Below the pieces are notes generated by a model. It saw only the letters and a list, made by a program, of their open reading frames with translations, had not been told where the DNA came from and did not search any database. 64,000 nt of DNA. It comes from Vibrio sp. LaRot3 (lineage in GTDB: Bacteria > Pseudomonadota > Gammaproteobacteria > Enterobacterales > Vibrionaceae). The position numbers were made by a program, and so were the translations under genes. Of this stretch, positions 23,511 through 33,940 are shown in pieces. The stretch spans positions 124,001-188,000 of the forward strand of contig NZ_JAPPTI010000005.1 of the NCBI RefSeq assembly GCF_027587025.1, given 5' to 3'. Position 1 is the stretch's first letter. The number at the start of each line of letters is the position of its first letter.

Positions 23511-23954
23511 ATGAAGCAAGTCAGTCGTTCTGCATTGGTTTCGTTTAGTGCAGAGCAGATGTTTGATCTGGTTAACGATGTGGCCAGCTATCCTGAGTTT
23601 TTACCGGGGTGCTCGGGCTCGCGTGTGATTGAAGCGAGCGAATCGGCCATGGTTGCTTCTGTAGATGTCTCGAAAGCCGGTATTAGCAAAACTTTCACCA
23701 CCTCAAATGAATTGGTATCAGGTGAAGCGATTTTGATGAACTTGGTTGATGGTCCATTTAAAACCCTAAAAGGCGGCTGGTTTTTTACTGCGTTAGACGA
23801 GAGTGCATGTAAAGTTGAGTTGAAGTTGGAGTTCGAGTTTTCAAGTAAGATGATTGAACTTGCGTTTGGTAAGGTTTTTAACGAGCTCACTAGCAATATG
23901 GTGAATGCGTTTACCAAGCGCGCGAAACAGGTGTACACGTGTTATGAGTATTGA
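23511..23954 (+). CDS. ratA: RatA/Coq10-type START-fold protein
   Basis: 147 residues. The ATG at 23511 has a strong GGAGAG ribosome site. The sequence shows the SRPBCC/START pattern: [25 protein letters not shown] and the final amphipathic helix. The family is linked to coenzyme Q binding (Coq10) and in E. coli to a toxin that blocks 70S assembly; its physiological role is debated. It overlaps rnfH by 11 bases. Confidence 0.93.
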   Translation: MKQVSRSALVSFSAEQMFDLVNDVASYPEFLPGCSGSRVIEASESAMVASVDVSKAGISKTFTTSNELVSGEAILMNLVDGPFKTLKGGWFFTALDESACKVELKLEFEFSSKMIELAFGKVFNELTSNMVNAFTKRAKQVYTCYEY

Positions 23955-24252
23955 GTCAGACATGATTCATGTTGAAGTGGTCTATGCGTTGCCAAATGAG
24001 CAACGAGTGTTCACTTTAGTGGTTAACAAGGCGATGACTGTTGAAGAGATCATCGTCCAATCTGGCGTGTTAGAGCTTTACCCTGAGATTGATTTGAAGG
24101 TTAACAAAGTTGGGGTGTTTAGCCGCAACGTAAAACTAAGCGCAACAGTTCGTGATAAAGACCGCGTTGAAATTTATCGCCCATTATTGGCGGACCCAAA
24201 AGAGATTCGTCGTAAGCGAGCAGAGCAAGCGAAAGAGGCGGGTAAGAGTTAA
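23944..24252 (+). CDS. rnfH: RnfH/RatB family protein
   Basis: 102 residues with a beta-grasp, ubiquitin-like pattern (I-H-V-E-V-V-Y-A-L to D-R-V-E-I-Y-R-P-L). Conserved partner of RatA, but its role is unproven; it is not a cofactor of the Rnf complex in this context. The ATG at 23944 lies within the end of ratA. A bidirectional terminator follows. Confidence 0.92.
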   Translation: MSIESDMIHVEVVYALPNEQRVFTLVVNKAMTVEEIIVQSGVLELYPEIDLKVNKVGVFSRNVKLSATVRDKDRVEIYRPLLADPKEIRRKRAEQAKEAGKS

Positions 24253-24288
24253 GCTCTTGTATGGTCTGACAAATGGTTAGACAAAAAG

Positions 24289-24315
24289 TAAAAGGCTCGC
24301 AATGCGAGCCTTTTT
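24289..24315. terminator. Bidirectional terminator between rnfH and bamE
   Basis: AAAGGCTCGC pairs with GCGAGCCTTT, with A and T runs on both sides. It serves the two convergent genes. Confidence 0.85.
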
Positions 24316-24337
24316 GATATCTGCGATTTAAGAGCGT

Positions 24338-24697
24338 TTAGTTGATGCTCTCGAAGAAGTCTTTACTTGCAGGGAAATCACCGCTGATTTCTGTCAGCAA
24401 ACCTTGATCGTTGAAATCTACAATCAGGTCTTTCTGTTCCGAGAAGTGATGGCCTTCAGTGTGGTGATAAATGTAATACCAAGTGTCTGGGTATCCATTT
24501 TCAATCAGCATTGGAGATCCCAATACGTAGCGTACTTGTTCCTTGCTCATACCAAACTTTAATTGGTTAACCGCTTCTTGCTCAACGTAGTTGCCTTGAT
24601 TGATATCGATACGATAAACCAATCTCTCTAAAAGAGAACAACCTGTTAGCATTGTCATTGCGAGTGGTACAGCGATAAGCCACTTTTTCAATTGCAT
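24338..24697 (-). CDS. bamE: Outer-membrane assembly lipoprotein BamE
   Basis: 119 residues from the ATG at 24697 (a start eight codons earlier is possible). The signal ends in L-T-G-C, so it is lipidated and anchored to the outer membrane as part of the BAM complex. The conserved core [16 protein letters not shown] and V-L-G-S-P matches BamE/SmpA. It faces rnfH and is next to recN in the order seen in other Vibrio. Confidence 0.94.
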   Translation of the reverse strand: MQLKKWLIAVPLAMTMLTGCSLLERLVYRIDINQGNYVEQEAVNQLKFGMSKEQVRYVLGSPMLIENGYPDTWYYIYHHTEGHHFSEQKDLIVDFNDQGLLTEISGDFPASKDFFESIN

Positions 24698-24864
24698 ACT
24701 CAAATTCTTGTAACTATCCATTTAATAACTGGGCTGATGATAAACAAGCTTAAGGCTAATGTAAAAAGCTCTTCTTGTTTTGAATTGTTTCAGACCATGA
24801 TTTTTGAATTTGGTTGCAAAGTCGAGGCATAAATCTGACAAAAATCGCCTTAATTGCACTTTTT

Positions 24865-26529
24865 TTAAGCGGCGATTAAGAGTTCACGCGCATTTGCTAG
24901 TGTGGATTCCGTAATTTCGCTACCGCCAAGTAAGCGTGCAAGTTCTTCAACGCGCTGCTCTGAACCCAATTGATTCATTTGCGTTTCTGTTTTACCGGAT
25001 TTGGTTTGTTTCGCGACAAACAGTTGTTGGTGACCACAACCTGCGACTTGAGGTAAGTGAGTAACACATAGTACCTGAGTTGATTCACCTAGCTTGCGTA
25101 GCATTTTACCGACTACGGCAGCCGTAGGGCCGCTGATACCGACATCCACCTCATCGAAGATTAGGCTAGGAGTATCTACTTTTTGTGCAGTAATCACTTG
25201 GATGGCTAATGAGATACGAGAAAGCTCACCACCGGATGCCACTTTAGCGATCGGCTGCATTGGTTGCCCCGGGTTGGTTGAAACTAAGAAGCACACGCTA
25301 TCAAGGCCAAGCGGTGACGGGTGAGCGCCTTCTGTTGTTACATCAATGCAGAACTTTGCTTTCTCCATGCTTAGTTCGTGCATGCTGGCTGAAATAAGCT
25401 TGTTGAGCTCTTTAGCGTAACGAGCACGCGACTTGTGTAACTTTTCCGCGCTGCTATGGAAAGCTTGATACTTACTTTCGACATCTTGAGCTAATTCATC
25501 CAGCTTTTCATCAGAGCAATCCAGCTGCTCAATTTGTGCCAGAAGATCTTGGTGATGTTGGTATAGCTCATCAGGCAACACATGATGCTTACGCGATATC
25601 GACATCACTTTCGAGAAGCGTTCTTCAACAAAAGCCATGCGCGCAGGATCAACATCGATACTGTCTAAGTAATGGCGCAGCTCGCAGTTAGCTTCTTCAA
25701 TTTGAATGATGGCTTCGGCCAGCATATTTGGTAGCTCAGCTAACTTTTCATCTAGCTCTGCGAGTTGAATTAAGGAGTGATTGGCTGATTGCAAAATACC
25801 AAGCGCATTAACTTCTTCGCCTTCGTAAATAAGTTCGATGGCTTGCTGACAGGTTGAGGCAAGTTCGCCACTGTTTGAAAGTCGTTTGTGTTCTTGTTCG
25901 AGTTGTTCATATTCTTCCTCGCCAAGAGAGAGTTCATTTAGCTCTTTGATTTGGTATTCAAGTAGCTGCTTTTGCGCTTGGTTTTGTGCGCTGTTCTCAC
26001 GTAACTGCTTTAAATGGTTATCTGCTTGACGCCAAGTTTGGTAAGCATTACGTGTAGATTTAAGTAAGTTTAAATGACCTGCATATTGGTCAAGCATGGC
26101 CAATTGGTAGTCACTTTTCATCAACTGATGGTGTGCGTGTTGGCCATGAATATTGATCAGCAGTTGCCCAAGATTTTTTAATTGTGAAAGGGGAACGGGG
26201 CTGCCATTGATAAAGGCGCGAGAGCGGCCTTCTTTGGTGATCGTTCGGCGCAATATACAGTCGTTGCCATCCAATAGGTCGTTGTCTTCTAACCAACGAG
26301 TAGCATGCACATTATTGTCGAGAGCAAATGCAGCGCTAACCTCGGTTTTTTCTTCACCTTGGCGCACCATGTTTGCTTCAGCCCGACCACCAAGGCAAAG
26401 ACCTAGTGCATCAATAGCAATGGATTTACCTGCACCGGTTTCACCGGTGATCGTGGTCATCCCTTTTGAAAGTTCAAGCTGTAAAGATTTAACGATAGCG
26501 AAATTATTCACACTCAAATGAGCCAGCAT
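24865..26529 (-). CDS. recN: DNA repair ATPase RecN
   Basis: 554 residues. The SMC-like protein has the Walker A motif G-E-T-G-A-G-K-S near residue 30, long coiled coils in the middle and a Walker B-region [12 protein letters not shown] near the C-terminus. It acts in double-strand break repair. Two LexA boxes lie 29-66 bases upstream of the ATG, so it is SOS-induced, as in E. coli. Confidence 0.97.
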   Translation of the reverse strand: MLAHLSVNNFAIVKSLQLELSKGMTTITGETGAGKSIAIDALGLCLGGRAEANMVRQGEEKTEVSAAFALDNNVHATRWLEDNDLLDGNDCILRRTITKEGRSRAFINGSPVPLSQLKNLGQLLINIHGQHAHHQLMKSDYQLAMLDQYAGHLNLLKSTRNAYQTWRQADNHLKQLRENSAQNQAQKQLLEYQIKELNELSLGEEEYEQLEQEHKRLSNSGELASTCQQAIELIYEGEEVNALGILQSANHSLIQLAELDEKLAELPNMLAEAIIQIEEANCELRHYLDSIDVDPARMAFVEERFSKVMSISRKHHVLPDELYQHHQDLLAQIEQLDCSDEKLDELAQDVESKYQAFHSSAEKLHKSRARYAKELNKLISASMHELSMEKAKFCIDVTTEGAHPSPLGLDSVCFLVSTNPGQPMQPIAKVASGGELSRISLAIQVITAQKVDTPSLIFDEVDVGISGPTAAVVGKMLRKLGESTQVLCVTHLPQVAGCGHQQLFVAKQTKSGKTETQMNQLGSEQRVEELARLLGGSEITESTLANARELLIAA

Positions 26530-26557
26530 TTTTAGATACCTGTTGAAATGAACAATA

Positions 26558-26595
26558 CTGTATAAGAAAACAGTATATACTGTTTCTTTATACAG
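26558..26595 (-). promoter_or_regulatory. Two LexA (SOS) boxes upstream of recN
   Basis: Two 16-base sites follow the CTGT-N8-ACAG consensus: CTGTATAAGAAAACAG at 26558-26573 and CTGTTTCTTTATACAG at 26580-26595. They are six bases apart and cover the promoter region of recN. Confidence 0.88.
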
Positions 26596-26721
26596 TAAAG
26601 AGGCTGAGTGAAATTTGTGAGCAAAGTAGAGTTAATCTGTGGCTTCTTTGTCTCTTATTTGCTAACTCTTGCTGTAAGGCGAGGGGGTTATTGATGTTAA
26701 ATCATGTGGTTAACTATATAT

Positions 26722-27591
26722 TCATTCATGCCCTGATAAGCGTTGTTCCAACATTTCGATACAATAGCTAACGGCAATAGGCGGCGATTGAGTAAAGGAA
26801 GTCAGTGCGTAAACGGTATTCGTTGGTAGGTGAAATTCTGGATTTAGGTGGATGAGTTCACGGCTGTCTGATTGAGCATTCAAGCAGAAATCTGGAATGA
26901 TCCCAATACCAGCCCCAGATCTAATCAGTGCCAAAGTGCTGTGAAAAGAGTTGGTCATGCAAGTGGCGTGGCTGGTAAAGGTGCTGCTATCACCGTGCTG
27001 GTTAGTGAGAGAGTGTGTATATTGTTTGCCCTGCCAAGCGTTAGCGATGTAGGGCAGGCTTTCTAAAGGTTGCTGAGCCATGTTAGGAGTGCCGCACAAT
27101 ACATCTCGAAAACTGCCGATACGTTTTTGTTTTAAGTTGCTATCGGGTGAGTTACCGACTCGAATCGCAAGATCAATATCATGGGCCATGAAATCGAGGT
27201 GCTTGTCGTCATTGATAAGCTCTGGTCGAAGTTTGGGGTAGCGCTTAATGAGTTCGGCAATAATTGGCGCAATGAGGGTATCCATCAAAGCGTGAGGCGC
27301 GGTGATACGAATTCTGCCTGACGGTTCACTCTGTTGGTTAATCGCACTTTGCCATGCTTGTTCTGCGACCAAATTAATATTTTTACAGCTAGCGTAAAAC
27401 TGCTCGCCAAGATCTGTCAGGCTTTGACGGCGAGTGGTGCGCTTGAGGAGTGTTGCTCCTAGCTCTTGCTCTAAGGCTTTGAGATGTTGGCTTACCACTG
27501 ATTTAGAGAGGTCGAGTTTGTCTGCGGCTGCAGAAACCGATCCTTGCTCAACAATATGCGCGAAGATAGACATTTGTCTCAATCGGTTCAT
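26722..27591 (-). CDS. LysR-family transcriptional regulator
   Basis: 289 residues. The N-terminal helix-turn-helix is clear (M-S-I-F-A-H-I-V-E-Q-G-S-V-S-A-A-A-D-K-L-D-L-S), followed by a linker helix and the periplasmic-binding-like effector domain (R-I-T-A-P-H-A-L, D-L-A-I-R-V-G). It resembles the subfamily with short effector domains, such as CrgA/PtxR types. Divergent from the NTF2-like gene at 27708, which it probably controls (116 bases between). Confidence 0.9.
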   Translation of the reverse strand: MNRLRQMSIFAHIVEQGSVSAAADKLDLSKSVVSQHLKALEQELGATLLKRTTRRQSLTDLGEQFYASCKNINLVAEQAWQSAINQQSEPSGRIRITAPHALMDTLIAPIIAELIKRYPKLRPELINDDKHLDFMAHDIDLAIRVGNSPDSNLKQKRIGSFRDVLCGTPNMAQQPLESLPYIANAWQGKQYTHSLTNQHGDSSTFTSHATCMTNSFHSTLALIRSGAGIGIIPDFCLNAQSDSRELIHLNPEFHLPTNTVYALTSFTQSPPIAVSYCIEMLEQRLSGHE

Positions 27592-27707
27592 AGTGACCCT
27601 CTATTGTTTGCTTTAGTTAAACAGTGTTTTTCATTGTCTTTGTATTTCATTCTAATCGTATTTTGTAATCTATGCCTGTCGAAAATACTTAGCGAAGAGA
27701 AATTACT

Positions 27708-28094
27708 ATGTCAGTGACCAACGTTGAACAAACAGTACTAGACGCTTGTAAACAAGCAATCGAAGCATGGAAGACGGCTTTTAACAATCAAGATGCCAAA
27801 GGCTGCGCGGCGCAGTATCAGGTTGATTGTGTTATGCATGCTCGCCCATTTGGTGAATTTGAAGGCCAAGAGGCGATTCAAGCTTTCTGGCAAGATATCA
27901 TGGATAAAGGTTTTAAAGACGTTGAGTACAGTGACGTGGAGTGGCAACCACTGGACGAGCGCTCATACATCTTGTCGGCGAAGTGGACGATGAATCAAGC
28001 ATTTGGTGTGGTTCACAAAGAAGTGTGGCAAGTGCAGGAAGATGGTAAAGCACGTTTGGTTAGCGATGATTTTGAAGTGCTAGGCGAGCGATAA
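27708..28094 (+). CDS. NTF2/SnoaL-like protein
   Basis: 128 residues. The cone-shaped NTF2 fold is suggested by A-W-K-T-A-F-N-N-Q-D-A-K-G-C-A-A-Q-Y, G-Q-E-A-I-Q-A-F-W and the C-terminal strand W-Q-V-Q-E-D-G-K-A-R-L-V. Fold members are polyketide cyclases, isomerases or binding proteins; the activity cannot be read here. A LysR gene lies divergently upstream, suggesting control by it. Confidence 0.8.
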   Translation: MSVTNVEQTVLDACKQAIEAWKTAFNNQDAKGCAAQYQVDCVMHARPFGEFEGQEAIQAFWQDIMDKGFKDVEYSDVEWQPLDERSYILSAKWTMNQAFGVVHKEVWQVQEDGKARLVSDDFEVLGER

Positions 28095-28108
28095 ACCGCA
28101 GATAAAGC

Positions 28109-28137
28109 AAAGGCTGATGAGATTTCATCAGCCTTTT
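28109..28137. terminator. Bidirectional terminator between the NTF2-like gene and nadK
   Basis: AAAGGCTGATGA pairs with TCATCAGCCTTT across a short loop, with T and A tails on opposite strands. Confidence 0.8.
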
Positions 28138-28154
28138 CTTTATTCGGTAAATGA

Positions 28155-29039
28155 TTAAAACAATTTGCTCGACCAACCGAGTTTATTCCGTAGTACGTGG
28201 TAATAGCTGTAATCTTTTGGATGAATGAGCTTGAGTACATTCGGGCTTTGATAAATGTGGATTTCGTCCCCCGGCGACACCGGTAAAGAAACTTGACCAT
28301 CGCAGCTCACTTCTTGTGTGCCACGGTTATCCGGAGAAATTACTAATTTAATGTGGCGCTTGCTATCGACTACCAACGGCCGGCTAGATAAAGTGTGCGG
28401 GAACATTGGCACTAGCGAAATGGCATTGAGGCTTGGTGACAAGATTGGACCACCACCAGATAAAGAATAAGCGGTTGAACCGGTTGGGGTGGAGATAATT
28501 AAGCCATCAGACCGTTGAGAGAAAGCGAAGCTGTCATCAATGTACACTTCAAACTCGATCATATGAGCTACTTGGCCCGGGTGAAGCACAGCTTCGTTTA
28601 GTGCCGTATTATGGCTCTTTATTTGTTTATGTCGGTGTATTTCCGCTTCAAGTAAGAAACGCTCTTCTTCAATAAATTCGCCAGCGAGCACATCTTTCAG
28701 CGCCGTTTGAAAATCATCAGGGTCAAGATCGGTTAAGAAGCCAAGGTTGCCTCGGTTGACTCCGATGACTGAAATATCGAAACGAGAGAGCACGCGAGCG
28801 GCGCCAAGCATGTTGCCATCACCGCCAACTACGATGGCGAGATCGGCGATTTTCCCTAGTTGGATTAGACTAGCGAAATGCTCGGATGGGATATCGCTCA
28901 GAATTTCGCTCAATCTATCATCAATGAATACTTGGTAACCTTGTTCGGTTAACCACAGATACAGCTCTTTATGTGTTTGAATTGCTTGCTGATCTCTAGG
29001 TTTTCCAATGATGGCGATCACTTCAAAAGGTTTTTTCAT
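28155..29039 (-). CDS. nadK: NAD kinase
   Basis: 294 residues. Phosphorylates NAD to NADP in the cytoplasm. The G-G-D-G-N-M-L motif, the [10 protein letters not shown] stretch and the T-P-T-G-S-T-A-Y motif mark the family. It is divergent from grpE, and the same nadK-grpE neighbourhood occurs in other Vibrio. Confidence 0.97.
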   Translation of the reverse strand: MKKPFEVIAIIGKPRDQQAIQTHKELYLWLTEQGYQVFIDDRLSEILSDIPSEHFASLIQLGKIADLAIVVGGDGNMLGAARVLSRFDISVIGVNRGNLGFLTDLDPDDFQTALKDVLAGEFIEEERFLLEAEIHRHKQIKSHNTALNEAVLHPGQVAHMIEFEVYIDDSFAFSQRSDGLIISTPTGSTAYSLSGGGPILSPSLNAISLVPMFPHTLSSRPLVVDSKRHIKLVISPDNRGTQEVSCDGQVSLPVSPGDEIHIYQSPNVLKLIHPKDYSYYHVLRNKLGWSSKLF

Positions 29040-29060
29040 GAGTTTTCCGACCGAAATAGG

Positions 29061-29090
29061 CTTGATTCGACAATCTTCGTCCCCATAATA
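29061..29090 (+). promoter_or_regulatory. Sigma-32 (heat-shock) promoter of grpE
   Basis: CTTGAT at 29061-29066, a 14-base spacer and CCCCATAAT at 29081 match the sigma-32 pattern CTTGAA-N13-15-CCCCAT-T. It lies about 94 bases before the grpE start. Confidence 0.75.
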
Positions 29091-29183
29091 ATGGCAAGTT
29101 AGCTAAATATGCGAATTTTTGTGTATCTTAAAGCGATAATCGTGACGCATTAGATGCATATACCGTTGAATTCTGGAGATATC

Positions 29184-29789
29184 ATGAGCAACGAAGAAAA
29201 AAACATCCAAGAAGAAGAACTGCAGCAGCAAGCTGGTGCAACAGAGTCTGACGTTGAAGCGGTAGGTTCTGAAGCAGATATCGAATGGAATGAAGAAACT
29301 GAGCTAGATGAGCAAGAAGCGAAAATTGCTCAGTTAGAAGCGGCACTTCTTTCTAGTGAAGCAAAAGTAAAAGAGCAGCAAGATGATGTGCTACGTGCGA
29401 AAGCAGAAGTAGAAAACATGCGTCGTCGTACTGAGCAAGAAATTGATAAAGCGCGTAAATACGCTTTAAACAAGTTTGCTGAAGAGTTGCTACCAGTGAT
29501 CGACAACCTAGAGCGCGCTATTCAAGCAGCTGATACTGAAAACGAAGCGGTTAAACCAATTCTTGAAGGTGTAGAGCTGACTCACAAAACGTTTGTAGAT
29601 ACGGTTGCTAAGTTTGGTCTTAAAGAGATCAACCCTGAAGGCGAAGCGTTTAATCCTGAGTTCCATCAAGCGATGTCGATTCAAGAAAGTCCAGACCACG
29701 AATCTAACACAGTGATGTTTGTGATGCAGAAAGGCTACGAGCTAAATGGCCGTGTTGTTCGCCCTGCAATGGTGATGGTGGCTAAATAA
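29184..29789 (+). CDS. grpE: Nucleotide exchange factor GrpE
   Basis: 201 residues from the ATG at 29184, which has GGAG upstream. An acidic N-terminus, a long coiled coil (residues about 40-90) and the C-terminal beta domain ([16 protein letters not shown]) identify the protein. It drives ADP release from DnaK. Preceded by a sigma-32 promoter; dnaK follows only after a transporter gene. Confidence 0.96.
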   Translation: MSNEEKNIQEEELQQQAGATESDVEAVGSEADIEWNEETELDEQEAKIAQLEAALLSSEAKVKEQQDDVLRAKAEVENMRRRTEQEIDKARKYALNKFAEELLPVIDNLERAIQAADTENEAVKPILEGVELTHKTFVDTVAKFGLKEINPEGEAFNPEFHQAMSIQESPDHESNTVMFVMQKGYELNGRVVRPAMVMVAK

Positions 29790-29813
29790 GCCAACGTAAC
29801 ATTATTGATAAAA

Positions 29814-29845
29814 CGCCCTTAGCTTAGCTAAGGGCGTTTTTTTTG
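29814..29845 (+). terminator. grpE terminator
   Basis: ACGCCCTTAGC pairs with GCTAAGGGCGT and runs into T8. The roughly 340 bases after it, up to the symporter gene, are A+T-rich and hold the symporter promoter region; no RNA gene was seen. Confidence 0.85.
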
Positions 29846-30185
29846 GTTTATTGATCTGGTTGGATCTGACGCAATCCATGAGGATAAATTGAATAACCGC
29901 AGATCGCTGTTTTTGTGGCTAGGTTGGGCTTATTGCTGTCAGCTAAGGGACTTAGCGGTAGCAAACTTAGAGAGAGTTCGGAATAAATGTGTGTTTTTTG
30001 AACGTTTATGCTGTTTTATGTGACGAGTTTGCTATATGTTGCTGTGAAGTTCTTGTTAACAACTTTGTAAATTAAATCTTTCTTTTGTTGCTTTGATGTG
30101 TATTATTTGCGTCATTCGCCGCATTTAGTGGTGAAATAAATAATAAAAATATTAATTGCACACACAACATCTCGGGAGATTTATA

Positions 30186-31463
30186 ATGGATAAATCGCTT
30201 TCTAGTAAGATTTTTATCGGTCTGTTTGCGGGCTTATTGCTCGGTACGGCCATTCAGTACTTATTTATCGGTATTGCGATTTTTGATACCTACTTGCTTG
30301 GTGCCGCAGAAGGCATTGGTGGCATGTTTGTATCTTTGATTAAACTGTTAGTCGTTCCTTTAGTTTACGTTTCTATCGTATGTGGAATTGTGGAACTGAA
30401 AGATATTCGCTCATTTGGTCGTTTAGGCGGTAAAACTTTTACCTTATACATTTTGAATACCGTCATCGCGATCATTGCAGCTCTTACTGTGGCAATGATT
30501 GTCCAACCGGGTGCTGGCGCGAATCTAGCGGGAACAATTTCTGATTCTGTTGCACTTAAATCAACCGAAACTCCTGACATTTTCTCAATGGTTGTGAACA
30601 TCGTTCCTAGCAACCCAGTTCAAGCATTTGCAAATGGCGACATGCTACAAATCATCTTTATGGCTATTTTGACAGGTCTAGCCATTCAAGCGCTTGATGC
30701 AAAAGGTGGCCCAGCAATTCGTACCTTCAAAGTTGCTAATGACATCATGATGAAGCTGATTGGTCTTGTAATGAGCCTAGCGCCATACGGTGTGTTTGCG
30801 CTTATGATTCAACTTGGTGCGACTTTAAATGCCGGTACTTTAGCATCGGTTGCAGGTTATGTGGCCTTAGTCGTTGCAATGCTAGTGCTGTGGATCTTTG
30901 TGGTGTACCCAGTAGCGGTGCAGTTATTTACCGGTATCTCTGCGCGTGAGTTCTCTCGTAAAACTCGTGAGCAAGTTTTATTCTCGCTATCGACAGCAAG
31001 CTCAAACGCGACTATTCCAGTAACAATGCGTACTTTGACCGACAAAATTGGTGTGTCTAAATCGGTAGCCGGTTTTGGTGTACCTCTAGGTGCGACTATG
31101 AATATGGCCGGCGCGTCCATCTACATTGCGATTGCTGCGGTTTTCTGTGCTAACGCATTTGGTCACCCAATCGCTGTGTCAGACCTAGTGACTCTTGGCT
31201 TCACCGTTCTTCTATTGTCGATTGGCGCGGGTGGTGTTCCTGGTGGTGGTGTGGTTATGGTCGGTGTTATCTTGCACCAACTAGGTTTACCGCCAGAAGG
31301 TTTAGCGATTGTTGCAGCAGTAGACCGTATCAATGATATGTTCTGTACTTCATCAAACGTTGTAGGCGATACAGCAGTTAACACTATCGTAGCGAAGTCA
31401 GAAGGTGCTATTGGTGTAGAAGCTGAAGAAGTACCGGCTCAGCCTGCACAAGCTAACGCTTAA
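30186..31463 (+). CDS. Dicarboxylate/amino acid:cation symporter (DAACS family)
   Basis: 425 residues from the ATG at 30186 (GGGAG at eight bases). Eight transmembrane segments plus re-entrant loops are expected; the family signatures S-T-A-S-S-N-A-T-I-P near residue 280, G-A-T-M-N-M-A-G and G-G-V-P-G-G-G are present. The substrate is likely glutamate, aspartate or C4-dicarboxylate with Na+ or H+. It lies between grpE and dnaK with its own terminator, which breaks the usual grpE-dnaK order. Confidence 0.88.
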   Translation: MDKSLSSKIFIGLFAGLLLGTAIQYLFIGIAIFDTYLLGAAEGIGGMFVSLIKLLVVPLVYVSIVCGIVELKDIRSFGRLGGKTFTLYILNTVIAIIAALTVAMIVQPGAGANLAGTISDSVALKSTETPDIFSMVVNIVPSNPVQAFANGDMLQIIFMAILTGLAIQALDAKGGPAIRTFKVANDIMMKLIGLVMSLAPYGVFALMIQLGATLNAGTLASVAGYVALVVAMLVLWIFVVYPVAVQLFTGISAREFSRKTREQVLFSLSTASSNATIPVTMRTLTDKIGVSKSVAGFGVPLGATMNMAGASIYIAIAAVFCANAFGHPIAVSDLVTLGFTVLLLSIGAGGVPGGGVVMVGVILHQLGLPPEGLAIVAAVDRINDMFCTSSNVVGDTAVNTIVAKSEGAIGVEAEEVPAQPAQANA

Positions 31464-31483
31464 CTGAAGTTTATTTAGCATTC

Positions 31484-31511
31484 AAAGCGAGGCATTAGGC
31501 CTCGCTTTTTT
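31484..31511 (+). terminator. Terminator after the symporter gene
   Basis: AAAGCGAGGC pairs with GCCTCGCTTT around a short loop, followed by T residues. Confidence 0.82.
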
Positions 31512-31702
31512 GTGCTTCAAATTTGAGATAAAGAGTTCAGCTTTTCAGAGCTTGTTGAAAGTGATTCGCAATCCGCCGTCACTTGGGTAAATAACCAAAG
31601 AAAAATGGATTTTTTTTAGTGGTGACCCTTGAAAAGTATTTTGCAGCCCTTATCTAAGGGGCATAGAGAAGCAAACATAATTATTTTTGTTTGTGAGCAA
31701 GG

Positions 31703-31730
31703 GTTGAATCCCTATTCTCCATCCCCACAT
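31703..31730 (+). promoter_or_regulatory. Sigma-32-like promoter of dnaK
   Basis: GTTGAAT at 31703-31709, a 13-base spacer and CCCCACAT at 31723-31730 resemble the sigma-32 consensus. It ends 46 bases before the dnaK start. Confidence 0.7.
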
Positions 31731-31776
31731 AGGGGATATAGCAAAACGAAAATAGAATTTATTCGGAGATAGCCTG

Positions 31777-33693
31777 ATGGGTAAAATCATTGGTATTGAC
31801 TTAGGTACTACTAACTCTTGTGTTGCTGTTTTAGATGGCGACAAACCACGCGTAATTGAGAACGCGGAAGGTGAGCGTACAACGGCATCAGTAATCGCAT
31901 ATACAGATGGTGAGACTCTGGTTGGTCAACCTGCTAAACGTCAAGCGGTTACAAACCCTACTAACACGCTATTTGCAATTAAGCGTCTAATCGGTCGTCG
32001 TTTCGAAGACGAAGAAGTACAACGTGACATCGAAATCATGCCTTTCAACATCGTGAAAGCTGATAACGGTGATGCTTGGGTTGAAGCGCAAGGCCAAAAA
32101 ATGGCGGCTCCTCAGGTTTCTGCTGAAGTACTTAAGAAAATGAAGAAAACTGCTGAAGACTTCCTAGGTGAGGAAGTAACTGGCGCAGTTATCACAGTTC
32201 CTGCTTACTTTAACGATGCACAGCGTCAAGCAACTAAAGATGCTGGCCGTATCGCAGGTCTAGAAGTTAAACGTATCATCAACGAACCAACTGCAGCAGC
32301 GCTTGCATACGGTCTTGATAAGAAAGGCGGCGACCGCACTATCGCAGTTTACGACCTTGGTGGTGGTACATTCGATATCTCTATCATCGAAATCGATGAA
32401 GTTGAAGGCGAGAAAACTTTCGAAGTTCTAGCAACTAACGGTGATACTCACCTTGGTGGTGAAGATTTCGATACACGTCTAATCAACTACCTAGTAGGTG
32501 AGTTTGAGAAAGAGCAAGGTATCAACCTTAAGAACGACCCACTAGCAATGCAACGTGTTAAAGAAGCAGCTGAGAAAGCGAAGATCGAGCTGTCTTCAGC
32601 TCAACAGACTGACGTAAACCTACCTTACGTTACTGCTGACGCGACTGGTCCTAAGCACATGAACGTTAAAGTAACGCGTGCGAAACTAGAATCTCTAGTT
32701 GAAGACCTAGTTCAACGTTCTCTTGAGCCACTAAAAGTTGCTCTAGCTGACGCTGACCTATCAGTAAGCGACATCAACGACGTAATCCTAGTTGGTGGTC
32801 AAACACGTATGCCTATGGTTCAAGCAAAAGTTGCTGAATTCTTTGGTAAAGAAGCTCGTCGCGATGTAAACCCTGATGAAGCAGTAGCAATGGGTGCTGC
32901 AGTTCAAGGTGGTGTACTAGCGGGTGATGTGAAAGACGTACTTCTACTAGACGTTACTCCTCTGTCTCTAGGTATCGAGACTATGGGCGGTGTAATGACT
33001 AAACTAGTTGAGAAGAACACGACTATCCCAACAAAAGCGAACCAAGTTTTCTCTACAGCAGAAGACAACCAAAGCGCGGTAACAATCCACGTACTGCAAG
33101 GTGAGCGTAAGCAAGCGTCTTACAACAAGTCTCTAGGTCAATTCAACCTAGAAGGCATCCAAGCTGCACCACGTGGTATGCCACAAATCGAAGTAACATT
33201 CGACCTAGATGCTGACGGTATTCTACACGTTTCTGCTAAAGACAAGCAGACAGGTAAAGAGCAGAAGATCACTATCCAAGCTTCTGGCGGCCTAAGCGAT
33301 GAAGATATCGAGAAAATGGTACAAGAAGCAGAAGCTAACAAAGAAGCGGACAAGAAGTTCGAAGAGCTAGCAACTGCACGTAACCAAGCTGACCAAATGA
33401 TTCACGGTACTCAAAAGCAAGTTGAAGAAGCGGGTGACGCTCTTCCAGCTGACGAGAAAGAGAAGATTGAAGCAGCAATCAAAGAACTTGAAGAAGCGAA
33501 GAAAGGCGACGACAAAGAAGCTATCGACGCAAAAGTTCAAGCGCTAATGGCAGCAGCTCAAAAACTAATGGAAATCGCTCAACAGCAAGCTCAAGCTCAA
33601 CAAGCTGAAGGCGCTGATGCTGGTCAACAACAGTCTCAAGATGACGACGTTGTAGATGCTGAGTTCGAAGAAGTTAAAGACGACAAAAAATAA
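31777..33693 (+). CDS. dnaK: Chaperone DnaK (Hsp70)
   Basis: 638 residues, standard length. N-terminal [24 protein letters not shown] and the [10 protein letters not shown] motif build the ATPase; the substrate domain and an acidic C-terminal tail (E-E-V-K-D-D-K-K) follow. Works with DnaJ and GrpE. The start has GGAG 8 bases upstream. Codon use is strongly biased, as expected of a highly expressed gene. Confidence 0.99.
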   Translation: MGKIIGIDLGTTNSCVAVLDGDKPRVIENAEGERTTASVIAYTDGETLVGQPAKRQAVTNPTNTLFAIKRLIGRRFEDEEVQRDIEIMPFNIVKADNGDAWVEAQGQKMAAPQVSAEVLKKMKKTAEDFLGEEVTGAVITVPAYFNDAQRQATKDAGRIAGLEVKRIINEPTAAALAYGLDKKGGDRTIAVYDLGGGTFDISIIEIDEVEGEKTFEVLATNGDTHLGGEDFDTRLINYLVGEFEKEQGINLKNDPLAMQRVKEAAEKAKIELSSAQQTDVNLPYVTADATGPKHMNVKVTRAKLESLVEDLVQRSLEPLKVALADADLSVSDINDVILVGGQTRMPMVQAKVAEFFGKEARRDVNPDEAVAMGAAVQGGVLAGDVKDVLLLDVTPLSLGIETMGGVMTKLVEKNTTIPTKANQVFSTAEDNQSAVTIHVLQGERKQASYNKSLGQFNLEGIQAAPRGMPQIEVTFDLDADGILHVSAKDKQTGKEQKITIQASGGLSDEDIEKMVQEAEANKEADKKFEELATARNQADQMIHGTQKQVEEAGDALPADEKEKIEAAIKELEEAKKGDDKEAIDAKVQALMAAAQKLMEIAQQQAQAQQAEGADAGQQQSQDDDVVDAEFEEVKDDKK

Positions 33694-33940
33694 TTCTCGT
33701 AATTAGGAGGGCTAAGGCTCTCCTATCAAAAGAGAATAAGTTTTGTAAGAGAACTTAAATGCGGGCGTCGGAGGCAACTCTAACGCCCGTATGTTTGTAA
33801 GTAGAAACTGTCTTTCTAGCTAAGTACTTTGCGTCGCTTAAGTGTGAATATTGAGCGAAAAGCTTTTAGCTAGAACGATATAAAAACACCAAGCGGAGCT
33901 GATAATGGCCCGTTTGCAGTAATAAATTGGTGACTAAAGC

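Noticed and set aside
23944..24252. RnfH as a member of the island ubiquitin-like system
   Set aside because: It has a beta-grasp fold but is the conserved chromosomal partner of RatA and lacks a C-terminal Gly.
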